Assembly (NCBI RefSeq): GCF_000271845.1
Contig: NZ_JH719395.1
Coordinates: 3,404,253-3,468,252, forward strand
Direction: 5' to 3'
Source: Rhizobium leguminosarum bv. trifolii WSM2297
GTDB lineage: Bacteria > Pseudomonadota > Alphaproteobacteria > Rhizobiales > Rhizobiaceae
DNA length: 64,000 nucleotides
Part shown: piece after piece, positions 37,001 to 44,899 of the stretch
How positions within the stretch are numbered: the first letter of the stretch is position 1
Layout of the letters: the number at the start of each line of letters is the position of its first letter
The notes under the pieces: generated by a model
Database searches by the model: none
Told to the model about the DNA's origin: nothing
What the model saw: the letters and a program-made list of their open reading frames with translations, nothing else
Translations under genes and position numbers: made by a program

Positions 37001-37409
37001 ATCCGATCGCCTGGACAAAGAACAGCGCGCCGGTGACCAGAGCGACGGAAGGCGCGGTCTCCGCCCAGTGCATCTCCTCCGAGGTCAGGAAAAACAGCGC
37101 GTAGAGCGCCAGCAGCACAACGGTCGAAAACATCATGAAGCTGACGAGAATGGCGGCAAATCCACGCCGGCGGCGCGCATCGTAACCTTCGACCGAAAGC
37201 TGCGGCAGGGTCTTCAGGAGCGTGATGCTGGAGCCGAGTTCGGCGATCGAGGCGCCGGTGACCACCAGCCAGAGCGAGAAGGCGACGATGCCGTTGGCCT
37301 CCGGCCCGAGCAGCCGCGCGGTGATGATCGACGAAACGAAGCCCGTCAGCAGCAGCAGCATGCCTGCTGCCGCGTTCATCACCGAGTTTGCGATAATACC
37401 CTTCGACAT
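34098..37409 (-). CDS. Wzx/MOP flippase fused to two alpha/beta-hydrolase domains
   Basis: A 1103-residue fusion. Residues 1-490 are a polysaccharide-type MOP flippase with about 12-14 helices (GFVSSIITARLLGPEANGI at the start, MVGYYAVGLSIANIALQLP near 247). Residues about 540-785 are an alpha/beta-hydrolase (LRFDYRGTGDALDF) whose nucleophile elbow is G-Q-G-L-G (635-639), with Gly in place of Ser and no clear catalytic His. Residues about 810-1103 are a second hydrolase with elbow GRCSG (Cys921), Asp1049 (YSEGD) and His1082 (DADHNL), so potentially active. The hydrolases should be cytosolic or periplasmic depending on helix number. Ordinary Wzx proteins are about 450 residues. It follows the aminoacyl-carrier operon on the same strand, 190 bases after the GT4 gene. 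ATG at 37409 is preferred to a TTG at 37427. Confidence 0.85.
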   Translation of the reverse strand: MSKGIIANSVMNAAAGMLLLLTGFVSSIITARLLGPEANGIVAFSLWLVVTGASIAELGSSITLLKTLPQLSVEGYDARRRRGFAAILVSFMMFSTVVLLALYALFFLTSEEMHWAETAPSVALVTGALFFVQAIGSFVKFYLIGEKKLGAFFKLTVAVSIVQLAGVAAGAVFYGVEGVLVGYALGQLVLFFATLPILLSRRDWCGVSLKYLASSSVILSIQFIIDSIFLNRLELLFLQQFWSVEMVGYYAVGLSIANIALQLPIQMTGSLLPYYSERRHNSDDSTLPVEVFAAVTRSMAYIVLPMSLGLAAISSELVLVVFGEAFRRSGTVVALLALVAPAYTFMQILSLYLLSMDRARSRLKISVIGGLLMVVGCLLIIPRLAAEGAALVRILVFVAMSVMMIRQTGFGSQLSSLYTSLTKVTLASVLCACGAISVLEFVQGPIGLVAAIIAGTFCYFAALRVLRAVPAEDVEVMRSILDKMPLMLRRPVGQAINFIAPRLPGDPDRAKVAPGEFSLEPAEGAGRSAALPVVFDGTIGLFMPENPEVKKRSAAVLFVSPWGFEEMCSRKFFRVAAEHFSDIGVPSLRFDYRGTGDALDFDALPARLETWENSIRAAAAKLKSLSRCDRVILIGQGLGATLAHRIGASIDGVDSLVMLAPVLSGRAYLRELNMWSKIIDADLGLGKEHVQTAKVQIAGLVMPDDISAELGKLNIASPQGLAAPRYLILERPAKADDTSFADALKALGADVEQRVFEGYDELATNPLFAKTPTAVVELLRAWLEAATTETSGAHSPDAIDNPPLAGEGFVETPVRFGSHDHLVGVVSRPRGEIKGNAVLFLSTAYDRHAGWGRTTVDMARELARQGVVSLRFDSANVGDSPPRPDAPEQVLYSSTQTEDAVAALDLLESVVAGPIMVAGRCSGGYVAFRAGVADERLKAVVSINPFVYYWDPEIPVRKEHVVSVPRSLDDYGQRLARMDTLKRLISGQVDVVSALQNIVIAGGRRLSPWIAPLLELLPDRRHIAREVRQSFASFGKRKVPLTLIYSEGDVGLDHVYFHFGPRGAKLSRYPNVRLLMLPDADHNLTPPQSRKFVLDEIIRLARA

Positions 37410-37430
37410 CCGTCCATCCGCCAGCAACGG

Positions 37431-37538
37431 CCTAAAGCGCGTCGCGATCTTTCAGAGCTCATCGCGCTTTAGGCCTTTTGTTTTTACGCATGTCGTTATC
37501 GCAAAACCGCTGCACACTTTTGCGCGACATGCTCTAAA
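37431..37538. repeat. REP-like palindromic repeat, two hairpins (copy 5)
   Basis: First palindrome CCTAAAGCGC...GCGCTTTAGG (37431-37473), second GCATGTCG...CGACATGC (37488-37532) with the core GCAAAACCGCTGCACACTT, the reverse complement of the core in copies 3 and 4. It lies between the GT4 and flippase genes. Confidence 0.85.
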
Positions 37539-37599
37539 GCCGCATACCCGTCATCTCTAATGCGAAAATGTTAAAATAAAGCGGAGTGACGACCTCACC

Positions 37600-38844
37600 T
37601 TAGCTGGCTTGCGCCGCCGCCAGCGTCTGAAGCGCTTTCTCGTAGCTGTTCTCAGCGAGATAGTGCAGCAGGAACTCCCTTGCTCTCCCGGCTTTCTCCT
37701 GCGCGCGCTCCGGCGCGCGGAAGATGTCGCTCAAATGCGCGGCCGCGATCTCGGGAGAGGGATCGGCCCAGACCGCGCCGTCGAGCCCGGCAAATTCCGG
37801 ATGCGTATCGACGACGGGAATGAGGGGAGAGGTGACCAGCCAGCTATTCTCGGGATCGCAGAAATCCGCCGTGCCCGACCAGGCGGTGGAGACAACCGGC
37901 GTGCCCTGCATGATCGCCTCGGCAACGGTCAGCCCGAAACCCTCGGAACGATGCAGTGAAAGATAGGCTTGGGAAGAGCGGATGAGGCCGTTGATATCGG
38001 CGTTCGACAACCTGTCGGTGACGATCCTGATCCGGGCGTCGCCTGAGACCGAAGCGACCAGCGCACGCAGGGCTTCGTCCTTGTTCACATCGCCGCTTGC
38101 CTTCATCAGTAGGAAGGCGCTCGGGGCTTCGGCGGCAAATATCCTGAAAGCCTCGATGACGGCCTGCGGATTTTTCCGGTTGATCGATGAGCCGGCGCTG
38201 AAGATGAAGCTGACGAGAAAGGCGTCCTTCTCGATGCCGAACTTCTCCCGCATGCCTTCGGTCGCCAGCGCCTCGGTCACCGGATGCGGAACGACGATCA
38301 CCGGTGCCTTGGTAAGCGGCGCAATCGCCCGTCGGGTGAATTCCGACGGCACGAAGACGGCATTCATGTAGTGCATGGCATTGCGCCATTCCGCCGGCAC
38401 CACTTCGAGCTCCCAGGCGAAATAGCCGATATTGAAGGCGCGCGTGAAATCCGCGACCCCTTTCTTCAGGATGGCGCGCGGCAGCATCGGCGGATTGAGG
38501 TGCCAGATACGGCTTCCCGCCGGCTCGGTGGAGAAACGCGACGGCATCGATCCGGCGAAGGACTTCTGGTCGGGATGCGTGCTGACATCGGAGAGCGAAA
38601 TTGCCCTTCCCGCTTCAAAGAGCGCTCCGGCGCAGAGCCTGGCCGACTCGCCGACGCCGACAGCCATCGACAGATAACCGACCACTTCCACCGGCTTGCG
38701 CGGATTGAAGGCAAGACGCGACCGCGGAATCAGCCGCTGCAGGACATGGGCACGCAGAAAGCGGTATGTCGTTCTCAAATCACGGGTCTTTCTCAATGGA
38801 TCGGCATCATTTTTCGCCGGAGCGTCAGCCCGCGAGCGCGACAC
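37600..38844 (-). CDS. GT4-family glycosyltransferase, last gene of the aminoacyl-carrier operon
   Basis: A 414-residue GT-B enzyme. N-terminal part: VEVVGYLSMAVGVGESARLCAGALFEAG near residue 52, typical of group-1 transferases that begin with a Gly-rich loop. C-terminal part: SFIFSAGSSINRKNPQAVIEAF near 220 and the signature LHRSEGFGLTVAEAIMQGTPVV near 305 (EX7E). Its start overlaps the GH2 gene end by 20 bases, so translation is probably coupled and the sugar-transfer step belongs to the same pathway as the carrier-protein genes. Donor and acceptor unknown. Confidence 0.88.
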   Translation of the reverse strand: MSRSRADAPAKNDADPLRKTRDLRTTYRFLRAHVLQRLIPRSRLAFNPRKPVEVVGYLSMAVGVGESARLCAGALFEAGRAISLSDVSTHPDQKSFAGSMPSRFSTEPAGSRIWHLNPPMLPRAILKKGVADFTRAFNIGYFAWELEVVPAEWRNAMHYMNAVFVPSEFTRRAIAPLTKAPVIVVPHPVTEALATEGMREKFGIEKDAFLVSFIFSAGSSINRKNPQAVIEAFRIFAAEAPSAFLLMKASGDVNKDEALRALVASVSGDARIRIVTDRLSNADINGLIRSSQAYLSLHRSEGFGLTVAEAIMQGTPVVSTAWSGTADFCDPENSWLVTSPLIPVVDTHPEFAGLDGAVWADPSPEIAAAHLSDIFRAPERAQEKAGRAREFLLHYLAENSYEKALQTLAAAQAS

Positions 38845-41302
38845 GATGCGAACTGCCTAGACTTCTGATCTCGCCTGCAGGCGCAAGATCGCTCTCGTTG
38901 CCAGGCAGCGCGACGAGCTTCACGCGCCGCATCGCGCCGGGGGCGAGATGGAACCAGTCGTCGTCGGCCCGATAGCCTTCGACGTCGATATGCAGCGATT
39001 GCGCCAGCCGGTCGGTCCTGAGATCGACGAACCAGTCGTGACCCTCCCTGCCGAGCGATGCCTCGATGCCTGCGTCATGCAGCGCCTTGCCCCGTCCACA
39101 GGGAAAGTGGAAGCTTTCGGCGAGAATGGCGCCGTCCGCCAGCGAACGCAGGCGCGCCACACTGACGTCATGCGCCGGCGGCCCGAAACGGAAGGCATAG
39201 GTCGTATCGAAAAAGGCGCCGAACAGCGAGGTAGCGGCAAGACGCTCCGTGTCCCTTGCCGCCAGCTTGAAGGCCCTGCTGCCGCTGACGACCTGCTGTT
39301 TTCCCTCACGCAGGCAGACGACGTCGAGTTCCACGTCGAGGGCGGCATCCGTCTCGTTGACGACATGCACGTCGAGACCGTTGGTTCCCTCGTCGGTGAA
39401 AATCACCTGGACCGGCCGGAATGCCCGGCGCATCGCATACCAGACCGGCTTCGGCTCGCCGGTGGAATCGACCACCCCCCAGCCGGGGCCGGGCAGCAGA
39501 TCCTGCAGCGTCCAGACAAGCGCGCCGTTGCAAGTGGAGCCCTTGCGCCGCCATTCGGCGAAAGTCTCCTCGATCACCTCGCCGGTCGCGGCACGCGAGA
39601 GATCGAGATAACGTGCCGGATCTTCGCGGCGCAGCTGCGCCGGATCGAGACCGTAGAGAAGCTGCAGATAGAAGTCGCGAACGTCCTCGAAATCCCACGA
39701 TGCGCTGCGGTCGCGCGGCACACGGGCTTTCCACAGCGGGCTATGGACGGCCGGCACGTCGAGATGGCGTTGCAGTGTCCTTTGCTGCGGCACATGCGCG
39801 AAGGCGAGGCTTTCGGAGGCAAAACGCACATCGGCGCGGCGCGCATCGGAAATCGGCCGCATATAGGCGCCGACGCCGTAATAATGGGCGATACCGGCAT
39901 TCGGCGAAAAAGGCAGCGCTCCGCCATAGGGCGAGTTAGGGACATAGGGCACGTCGGGGCGCATGCGCGCAGCGATGGCCGGGATAATCTCATCGGTAAC
40001 AGGCCCGCTCCAGAATTCCATCGGCAAGCCGAGCATCGCCGCCTGCTGATGGATTTCGCTGCCGCCGCAGAGCACTGCAAGGGATGGCGACGCCTGGACG
40101 CCGTGCAGGAATTCCTCGACCTCCGCATGCACATGGCCGAGAAAGGTCTTGTCGTTGCGCGGATAGTCGAAATTGGCGAACATGAAATCCTGCCAGACCA
40201 GCAGACCGAGCTCGTCGCAGAGCGCGAAGAAATCAGGCGTCTCGTAGGCCATGGTGCCGCCGATGCGGATCATGTTCATCCCGGCTTGCGCGGCAAGCCG
40301 CAGGAACGTCTCGTAATCCGCCCGCCCACCCGGCAGCCGTACGATATCGGCCGTCGTCCATACTGCGCCGCGGCAGAAGATGCGTTCGCCGTTGACGAGG
40401 AGCGCGAAGTCGTCGCCATCGGCGCCACGTTCGACGTCGATCCGCCGGAAGCCGGTGTTGCCGAGCGGATATAGGCCGTCGGAAATGAGCGTCACATCGT
40501 AGAGACGCGGCTCGCCATGCGTATGCGGCCACCAGGGTTCGATGTCGGAAAGCTTGAGGATGGCCGAATAATGGCTGTCGCCGATCTTCTCGAAAGGCTG
40601 CTCCATGCCACCGCAGCGCAGCAGCATCGCCGGCTCCTCGGCATTACTGTGCAGGGAAACACTGAGACGGCCGACGCCATTCTCGTCCAACACGGCGCGG
40701 ATGGCGACATTGTCGATCGAGACGGGATTGCGCCGCACCAGCGAAATCGGCCGCCATGGCCCGATCGCGTGGATATCGGGGCACCAGCCCGGCATATGGC
40801 CGAGTAGCGTCGTGCGGAAATTCTTCAGCCCCGCCGGCGTGATCATCTGCGGCCGCCAGCGTGCGCGCGGACCAGGCTCCGACAGGCGGGGGCCGAGCGC
40901 CCGGAAACACAGCGCCAGCTCGTCGCCGCCGGTAAGCGTCACGGGAATCTCATGCGCCGTGAACATGCTTTCGGAAAAGAGGATTTCCTGGCCATTCAGA
41001 AAGACATGACACAGCGTCGCAAGTCCCGCAAAACGCAGGATCGCCTCTCCGGGCTCGGCATCGAAGAGCCGGCAGAGATACCAGGCGTCTTTGGTGTTCA
41101 GCGACTCGGGATTTTCCCGGTCGAACAGTCCGGCCTTTTCGAGCGCTGAAGCAACGGTACCGGGAACGGGCGCCGGAATGAACTGCGCGGAGAGATGAAT
41201 GTCGTGCGGTACCGCGCAGGCGCCCGGTTCCGTCAGGATCAGGTTCCAGCCTTCGGAAAGCAGACTTTCCTCCGCACCGATGCTTGCCAAACGCCCCCGC
41301 AT
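38825..41302 (-). CDS. Glycoside hydrolase family 2 protein (beta-mannosidase-like)
   Basis: About 825 residues, with the GH2 layout of sugar-binding jelly roll (VPGTVASALEKAGLFD, AWYLCRLFDAEPGEAILRFAGLATLCHVFLNG), immunoglobulin-like domain (LGNTGFRRIDVERGADGDDFALLVNGERIFCRGAVW) and TIM barrel (GMNMIRIGGTMAYETPDFFALCDELGLLVWQDFMFANFDYP). The acid/base Glu is probably that of LCGGSEIHQQ, where beta-mannosidases usually have NNE; the nucleophile may be the Glu of FASESLAF. The barrel is recognisable but diverged, so the substrate cannot be given. No signal peptide is seen, so it acts in the cytosol, unusual for a degradative enzyme. ATG at 41302 has GGAG upstream, 16 bases after the DUF1839 stop. 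Confidence 0.85.
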   Translation of the reverse strand: MRGRLASIGAEESLLSEGWNLILTEPGACAVPHDIHLSAQFIPAPVPGTVASALEKAGLFDRENPESLNTKDAWYLCRLFDAEPGEAILRFAGLATLCHVFLNGQEILFSESMFTAHEIPVTLTGGDELALCFRALGPRLSEPGPRARWRPQMITPAGLKNFRTTLLGHMPGWCPDIHAIGPWRPISLVRRNPVSIDNVAIRAVLDENGVGRLSVSLHSNAEEPAMLLRCGGMEQPFEKIGDSHYSAILKLSDIEPWWPHTHGEPRLYDVTLISDGLYPLGNTGFRRIDVERGADGDDFALLVNGERIFCRGAVWTTADIVRLPGGRADYETFLRLAAQAGMNMIRIGGTMAYETPDFFALCDELGLLVWQDFMFANFDYPRNDKTFLGHVHAEVEEFLHGVQASPSLAVLCGGSEIHQQAAMLGLPMEFWSGPVTDEIIPAIAARMRPDVPYVPNSPYGGALPFSPNAGIAHYYGVGAYMRPISDARRADVRFASESLAFAHVPQQRTLQRHLDVPAVHSPLWKARVPRDRSASWDFEDVRDFYLQLLYGLDPAQLRREDPARYLDLSRAATGEVIEETFAEWRRKGSTCNGALVWTLQDLLPGPGWGVVDSTGEPKPVWYAMRRAFRPVQVIFTDEGTNGLDVHVVNETDAALDVELDVVCLREGKQQVVSGSRAFKLAARDTERLAATSLFGAFFDTTYAFRFGPPAHDVSVARLRSLADGAILAESFHFPCGRGKALHDAGIEASLGREGHDWFVDLRTDRLAQSLHIDVEGYRADDDWFHLAPGAMRRVKLVALPGNESDLAPAGEIRSLGSSHRVALAG

Positions 41303-41318
41303 GGTCAGATCTCCGGCC

Positions 41319-42281
41319 TCAGATTCGCTCCACAAGCGATGCCATCATGGAATCCCATGCATCGGCGGCCGGATCAAGGGCCGCCTGCAGCGGCTCGAAC
41401 TTCCTTCGGGCGATGGCGCGGGCAAGCTGGAACTGCACGGATTTCGCCGCATCCGAAATGCGCCGCGCCTGCTCCGCGGCAGCCGCGAATTCATCGGGGG
41501 AAAGCCAGGTCAGGTGATCGGCCGCCAGCTCGAAATTGGCGCCCACCTGGCGAAGCGTATTGAAGGCATATTTGTGGAAGAAGCCGAACGGCCGCTCCGC
41601 CACCGCTTCGACCTGTTGCGGAAAGACGCTGGCAAAGGCGCGGATCGGGTTTTCGCGAGGACGCCTGGTGAAATGAAACTCGGCAAGGCGCCGCGCGATC
41701 GCGCGCAGATGCGGTTCATTCGCCGGCTTTTCCGGGAACCGCGCAAATTCCGTATAGGGCAGGAACGGCGCGTCGTTTTCCGTCAGATGCAGCTGGAACA
41801 GCCCGTCGAAATCCTCGCCTTCGAGAAGGAAATAGCCGGCATTGTGAAAATACTCGACGCGCTTGGCCGCAACATCAAGCCGGTTGATCGCTACCGTCGT
41901 CTTGCCGTGCTCCTGCCGGTAGGCGGTGCCGCGCGTATCCGGCATGTAAAAGGAATCCATCTCGATCAGGCAGAGGCGGCCCCGGGCAATCTGCACCTCG
42001 ACATGCCGTTCGACACGGTCGTAAATCGCAAGCTCGGTCGCGCGAATACCGTAGAGCGCTTCGAGATCTTCGAGCGGCACCTTGAAGAAGGTGAACTGGT
42101 CGCCTTCGAAATCCTGCGCCAGGGTGAAACCCAGCATCGCCTCGGGCGCAACGCTCGATGTCGCCAGCACCTCGATCCAGAGATCGACGTAGCAATTGGT
42201 TTCCGGCCAGGCGCGCTCACTGGAATGCAGCGCGTGCTGAGGGTAAGTTTCCGGGTCGATCCCCGAAAATACCGATGTCAT
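41319..42281 (-). CDS. DUF1839 family protein
   Basis: A 320-residue cytosolic protein of the DUF1839 family, of unknown function. Features seen: HALHSSERAWPETNCYVDLWIEVL near the N-terminus with Cys30 in a conserved-looking context, DFEGDQFTFFKVPLEDLEALYGI near residue 60, and an N-terminal alpha/beta part followed by helical C-terminal third. It starts eight bases after the stop of the amino acid:[carrier protein] ligase gene. Family members are commonly neighbours of that ligase, so it may accept the aminoacyl group or act on aminoacyl-S-carrier; Cys30 would be a natural acceptor. That is inference, with no enzyme activity known to me. Confidence 0.85.
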   Translation of the reverse strand: MTSVFSGIDPETYPQHALHSSERAWPETNCYVDLWIEVLATSSVAPEAMLGFTLAQDFEGDQFTFFKVPLEDLEALYGIRATELAIYDRVERHVEVQIARGRLCLIEMDSFYMPDTRGTAYRQEHGKTTVAINRLDVAAKRVEYFHNAGYFLLEGEDFDGLFQLHLTENDAPFLPYTEFARFPEKPANEPHLRAIARRLAEFHFTRRPRENPIRAFASVFPQQVEAVAERPFGFFHKYAFNTLRQVGANFELAADHLTWLSPDEFAAAAEQARRISDAAKSVQFQLARAIARRKFEPLQAALDPAADAWDSMMASLVERI

Positions 42282-42289
42282 CGACCGGC

Positions 42290-43198
42290 TCAGCCCCACA
42301 GCGTTTTCCGCACGCTGGCCGGCCATTCCTTCACGTCGAGCCCGTGATGGTGGAACAGCGCAAGCGCAATACGCTCCAATCCGAAGCCGACGCAGGCGGT
42401 GTGCGCAACGCTGCCGTCTTCGAGGTTCAGCCCCCATTTCGCACCAAAGGCATCCTGATGATAATTGAAGCTCATGCAGGCGGTCGGATTGGCGGTCGAG
42501 GTGATCGGGATCAGCAGTTCGAATTTCAGGTTCTGGTCGCGCTGATTGTTGGCGAGCATCTTGCCGGCGCGGCCGAAGAACGGATCGTTGGCGATATCGA
42601 TCGTTACATTGAGGCCGACGGCCTTCATCATCTCGACGCCGCGATCCATCCAGAGTTGGCGGAAATCGGTGACGTGTTGTTCGGTGCCCATGCAGATATA
42701 TTCGCGCATGCGGAACAGCTGCTGGCGGGCTGGATCTTTCGACGGCTCGTGGCGGAAGCAATAGGATTGCAGGTCGAACAGGCCGCCGGTTTTCGGCAGG
42801 TTGCCGCGCTTGGCGATCGTTGGATAGAGCGGATAGCAGGCAGCCGGCGTCAAGACGATGTCGGTCGCCTCCTGCCCCTTGGTCCAGTCTTCGCCGACTT
42901 CCATGCATTGCAGCAGGCTGACGTGATCGAGTTCGCTGCCGCAGAAGCTGTGCACCGTGCCGGCCAGCTGCGGGAAACTCTTCATGTAGCCGCTCTTTTC
43001 GAAGAAGGCGCGGTTCATGCCGGGCGGAAAACGCATGGCCTCCGCACCATCGCCGCCGCCGACCTTGTCGATCAGGCGCTCGAAGGCGGCGATTACTTCT
43101 TCGAACTGGCCGCTGCGGCCGTAGAGCCCGTCGATGCCCGTATCGATCAGCAGGCCGGCTTCGAAAAGCCGGTCGAGAAACGAGGTCTGCATATCCAT
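42290..43198 (-). CDS. Amino acid:[acyl-carrier-protein] ligase (aaRS-like)
   Basis: A 302-residue class II aminoacyl-tRNA-synthetase-like enzyme lacking a tRNA-binding arm, of the group shown in Bradyrhizobium and Agrobacterium to activate glycine or alanine with ATP and load them onto a carrier protein's phosphopantetheine. Class II motif 2 is in [21 protein letters not shown] near residue 148 and motif 3 in [14 protein letters not shown] near 277; cysteines near 121 and 275 with a Glu fit the zinc site of atypical SerRS. The ATG at 43198 has GGGGTGA five bases upstream; a GTG at 43207 is also possible. It overlaps or touches the flavoprotein gene, and the partner carrier gene is first in the operon. 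Confidence 0.92.
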   Translation of the reverse strand: MDMQTSFLDRLFEAGLLIDTGIDGLYGRSGQFEEVIAAFERLIDKVGGGDGAEAMRFPPGMNRAFFEKSGYMKSFPQLAGTVHSFCGSELDHVSLLQCMEVGEDWTKGQEATDIVLTPAACYPLYPTIAKRGNLPKTGGLFDLQSYCFRHEPSKDPARQQLFRMREYICMGTEQHVTDFRQLWMDRGVEMMKAVGLNVTIDIANDPFFGRAGKMLANNQRDQNLKFELLIPITSTANPTACMSFNYHQDAFGAKWGLNLEDGSVAHTACVGFGLERIALALFHHHGLDVKEWPASVRKTLWG

Positions 43199-43203
43199 GA
43201 CTG

Positions 43204-44385
43204 TCACCCCAGTAGGCTAGTGTCCTGCTTATGGACAAGAAGCATGCTCGACGTATTGCCGAGGATGCGGTCATTCGAAATCATCAGCTGCGCGGAATGC
43301 GCGTCGCGCAGATGGCGTCCAAGGCTGAAGGGCGTGCCGTTCTTGTAGCCCATGATGCCGCAGATCAGCATGGCATGGTTGACGATCTCCAGGATCGTCT
43401 CGGAAGAAGCGATCTTGACGTTGTTCATCGTCACGGCAAAGCCCATCGAGGACAGCCTGTCGACATCGACCTTGGCATCCTCATAGGCCTTGAGGCCGGC
43501 GACCACGTTGGATTTGACCATCTGCAGCAGGTTCGAAACCTCGGCAAGACGCAATGCGCCCGGCGGCTGGATATCGGGCGCCTTGCGGGCGGCGGCGCGC
43601 ACGAAGGCCTGGGCACGGGCAACGGCATCGACCGCGATGCCGTACCAGACGCCGCTCCAGAGCAGATGCGAGGAGGCGAGCATGGATTGCGCCGCGATCT
43701 CGGCGAAAGGCTTCGGCAGGATCTGGCAAGCCGGCGCTTGCCCCTTGAAGAGGAAGCCGTCGGAGCAGGTGCCGCGCATGCCGAGCGTATTCCAGACATG
43801 CGTCTTTTCGAGCGTGTACTGGTCGTGGAGGAAGGCCGTCAGCACCTGGTCGGAGGAAGCCGCCTGCGCGTGGGCACGCGAGGTGATGAGAATGGCGTCG
43901 GCATGCGAACCGTAGGAAATGACGGTGGCATCCTTTTCGAGGCGGCAGGTATCGCCGTCTACCTCGACCGCGCAAATGCTGTTGCGCAGATTTCCGCCGA
44001 TCCCGCCCTCGGTAGTGGCGGAGGCGATCAGCAGCTGATCGGCGGCGATGCGACGCATGAAGTCGCAATGCCATTCGCTGTCGGCGCCGTGTTCAACCAC
44101 GCTCGACAGCTTGATGTGATGCATGGCGAAGACCATCGCGCTCGCCGCGCAAGCCTGGCCGAGCATCGAGCACAATTCGGCAATTTCGGTGATCGAGGCG
44201 GATTCACCGCCGAGATGACGCTGCACCTGGATGCCGAGCAGCCTTTCGGCCTTCATCGCATCGACGGCTTCCCGGGGGAAACGGCTCTCGGCATCGACGG
44301 CATCGGCGTGTTTGGCCGCGATTTCGGCGACACGAGCGACCCTTGCGACAAGACCGTCCTGCATGATCTTGACGGGGAAACTCAT
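43204..44385 (-). CDS. Acyl-CoA-dehydrogenase-like flavoprotein
   Basis: A 393-residue protein of the acyl-CoA dehydrogenase fold: helical N-terminal part, beta-domain with [51 protein letters not shown] near residues 120-170, and helical C-terminal domain ending [27 protein letters not shown]. At the place of the catalytic Glu of medium-chain dehydrogenases (YEGT) it has I-S-N, so the usual base is missing; some flavin monooxygenases of the fold (DszC-, HpaH-like) look similar. Its start shares one base with the carrier gene's stop (TGATG), and its stop runs into the ligase's ribosome site. It probably acts on a carrier-bound aminoacyl group, as PltE-like enzymes do on prolyl-carrier. Confidence 0.85.
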   Translation of the reverse strand: MSFPVKIMQDGLVARVARVAEIAAKHADAVDAESRFPREAVDAMKAERLLGIQVQRHLGGESASITEIAELCSMLGQACAASAMVFAMHHIKLSSVVEHGADSEWHCDFMRRIAADQLLIASATTEGGIGGNLRNSICAVEVDGDTCRLEKDATVISYGSHADAILITSRAHAQAASSDQVLTAFLHDQYTLEKTHVWNTLGMRGTCSDGFLFKGQAPACQILPKPFAEIAAQSMLASSHLLWSGVWYGIAVDAVARAQAFVRAAARKAPDIQPPGALRLAEVSNLLQMVKSNVVAGLKAYEDAKVDVDRLSSMGFAVTMNNVKIASSETILEIVNHAMLICGIMGYKNGTPFSLGRHLRDAHSAQLMISNDRILGNTSSMLLVHKQDTSLLG

Positions 44386-44636
44386 CAGGCGACCTTCCGG
44401 CTGTCCTGGATGATATCGACCGTTTTGGCGATCGCCGAGATGCTCGCGAAGGATTTGCGGTTCAAGAGATTGTCGGGAAACTCGATGTCGAACGCCTCTT
44501 CGATGCCAAGCATCAGCTGCACGGAAGCAAAGGACGTCAGACCGGCCGCATAAAGATCGGCATCGTCGGCGATCTGGTCGATCGACGCAGGAAGTTTGCC
44601 GAATTTGGCTACGAGGTCGCGGATTGTCTTATTCAT
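44385..44636 (-). CDS. Aminoacyl carrier protein (phosphopantetheine domain)
   Basis: An 83-residue acidic carrier of the ACP/PCP fold. Ser35 in DLYAAGLTSFASVQLMLGIEE is the predicted 4'-phosphopantetheine site (normal DSL replaced by LTS, with G-L-x-S kept), followed by EEAFDIEFPDNLLNRKSFASISAIAKTV as helix 2-4. It is the expected substrate of the amino acid:[carrier protein] ligase two genes downstream, and is the first gene of the operon. A general fatty-acid ACP is unlikely given sequence and position. About 260 AT-rich bases precede it. Confidence 0.92.
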   Translation of the reverse strand: MNKTIRDLVAKFGKLPASIDQIADDADLYAAGLTSFASVQLMLGIEEAFDIEFPDNLLNRKSFASISAIAKTVDIIQDSRKVA

Positions 44637-44899
44637 CCCATCACTCCAAGATTCTCATGATCCCGAACCGGCGTTTCATCGCCTTGTCATGAGCGTTCTT
44701 TTAGTGCGGAAAACAGAACATTCCGCTAATTTATAGCGTTAAATATGATTGAGGCTCACAGTTAGGATTTTAGCGATTGCCGGGGCTGAAGTTATAATAC
44801 CTATTATAAATCAATCGACTAAACCTGTTTCGACGACGGAATTCGACGCAATTTTCGCCGCGACGAGTACAGAAATGACACGAAAAGCATCGCTTTGCG
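44637..44899. other. AT-rich upstream region of the aminoacyl-carrier operon
   Basis: Intergenic, clearly lower in GC than the surroundings. It should hold the promoter of the carrier-protein operon. No convincing gene, RNA or named operator was recognised. Its other end is the epmB stop. Confidence 0.6.

Noticed and set aside
41319..43274. 651-codon frame that would fuse DUF1839 to an upstream protein
   Set aside because: The upstream part is the antiphase reading of the amino acid:[carrier protein] ligase gene; the DUF1839 protein starts at 42281.
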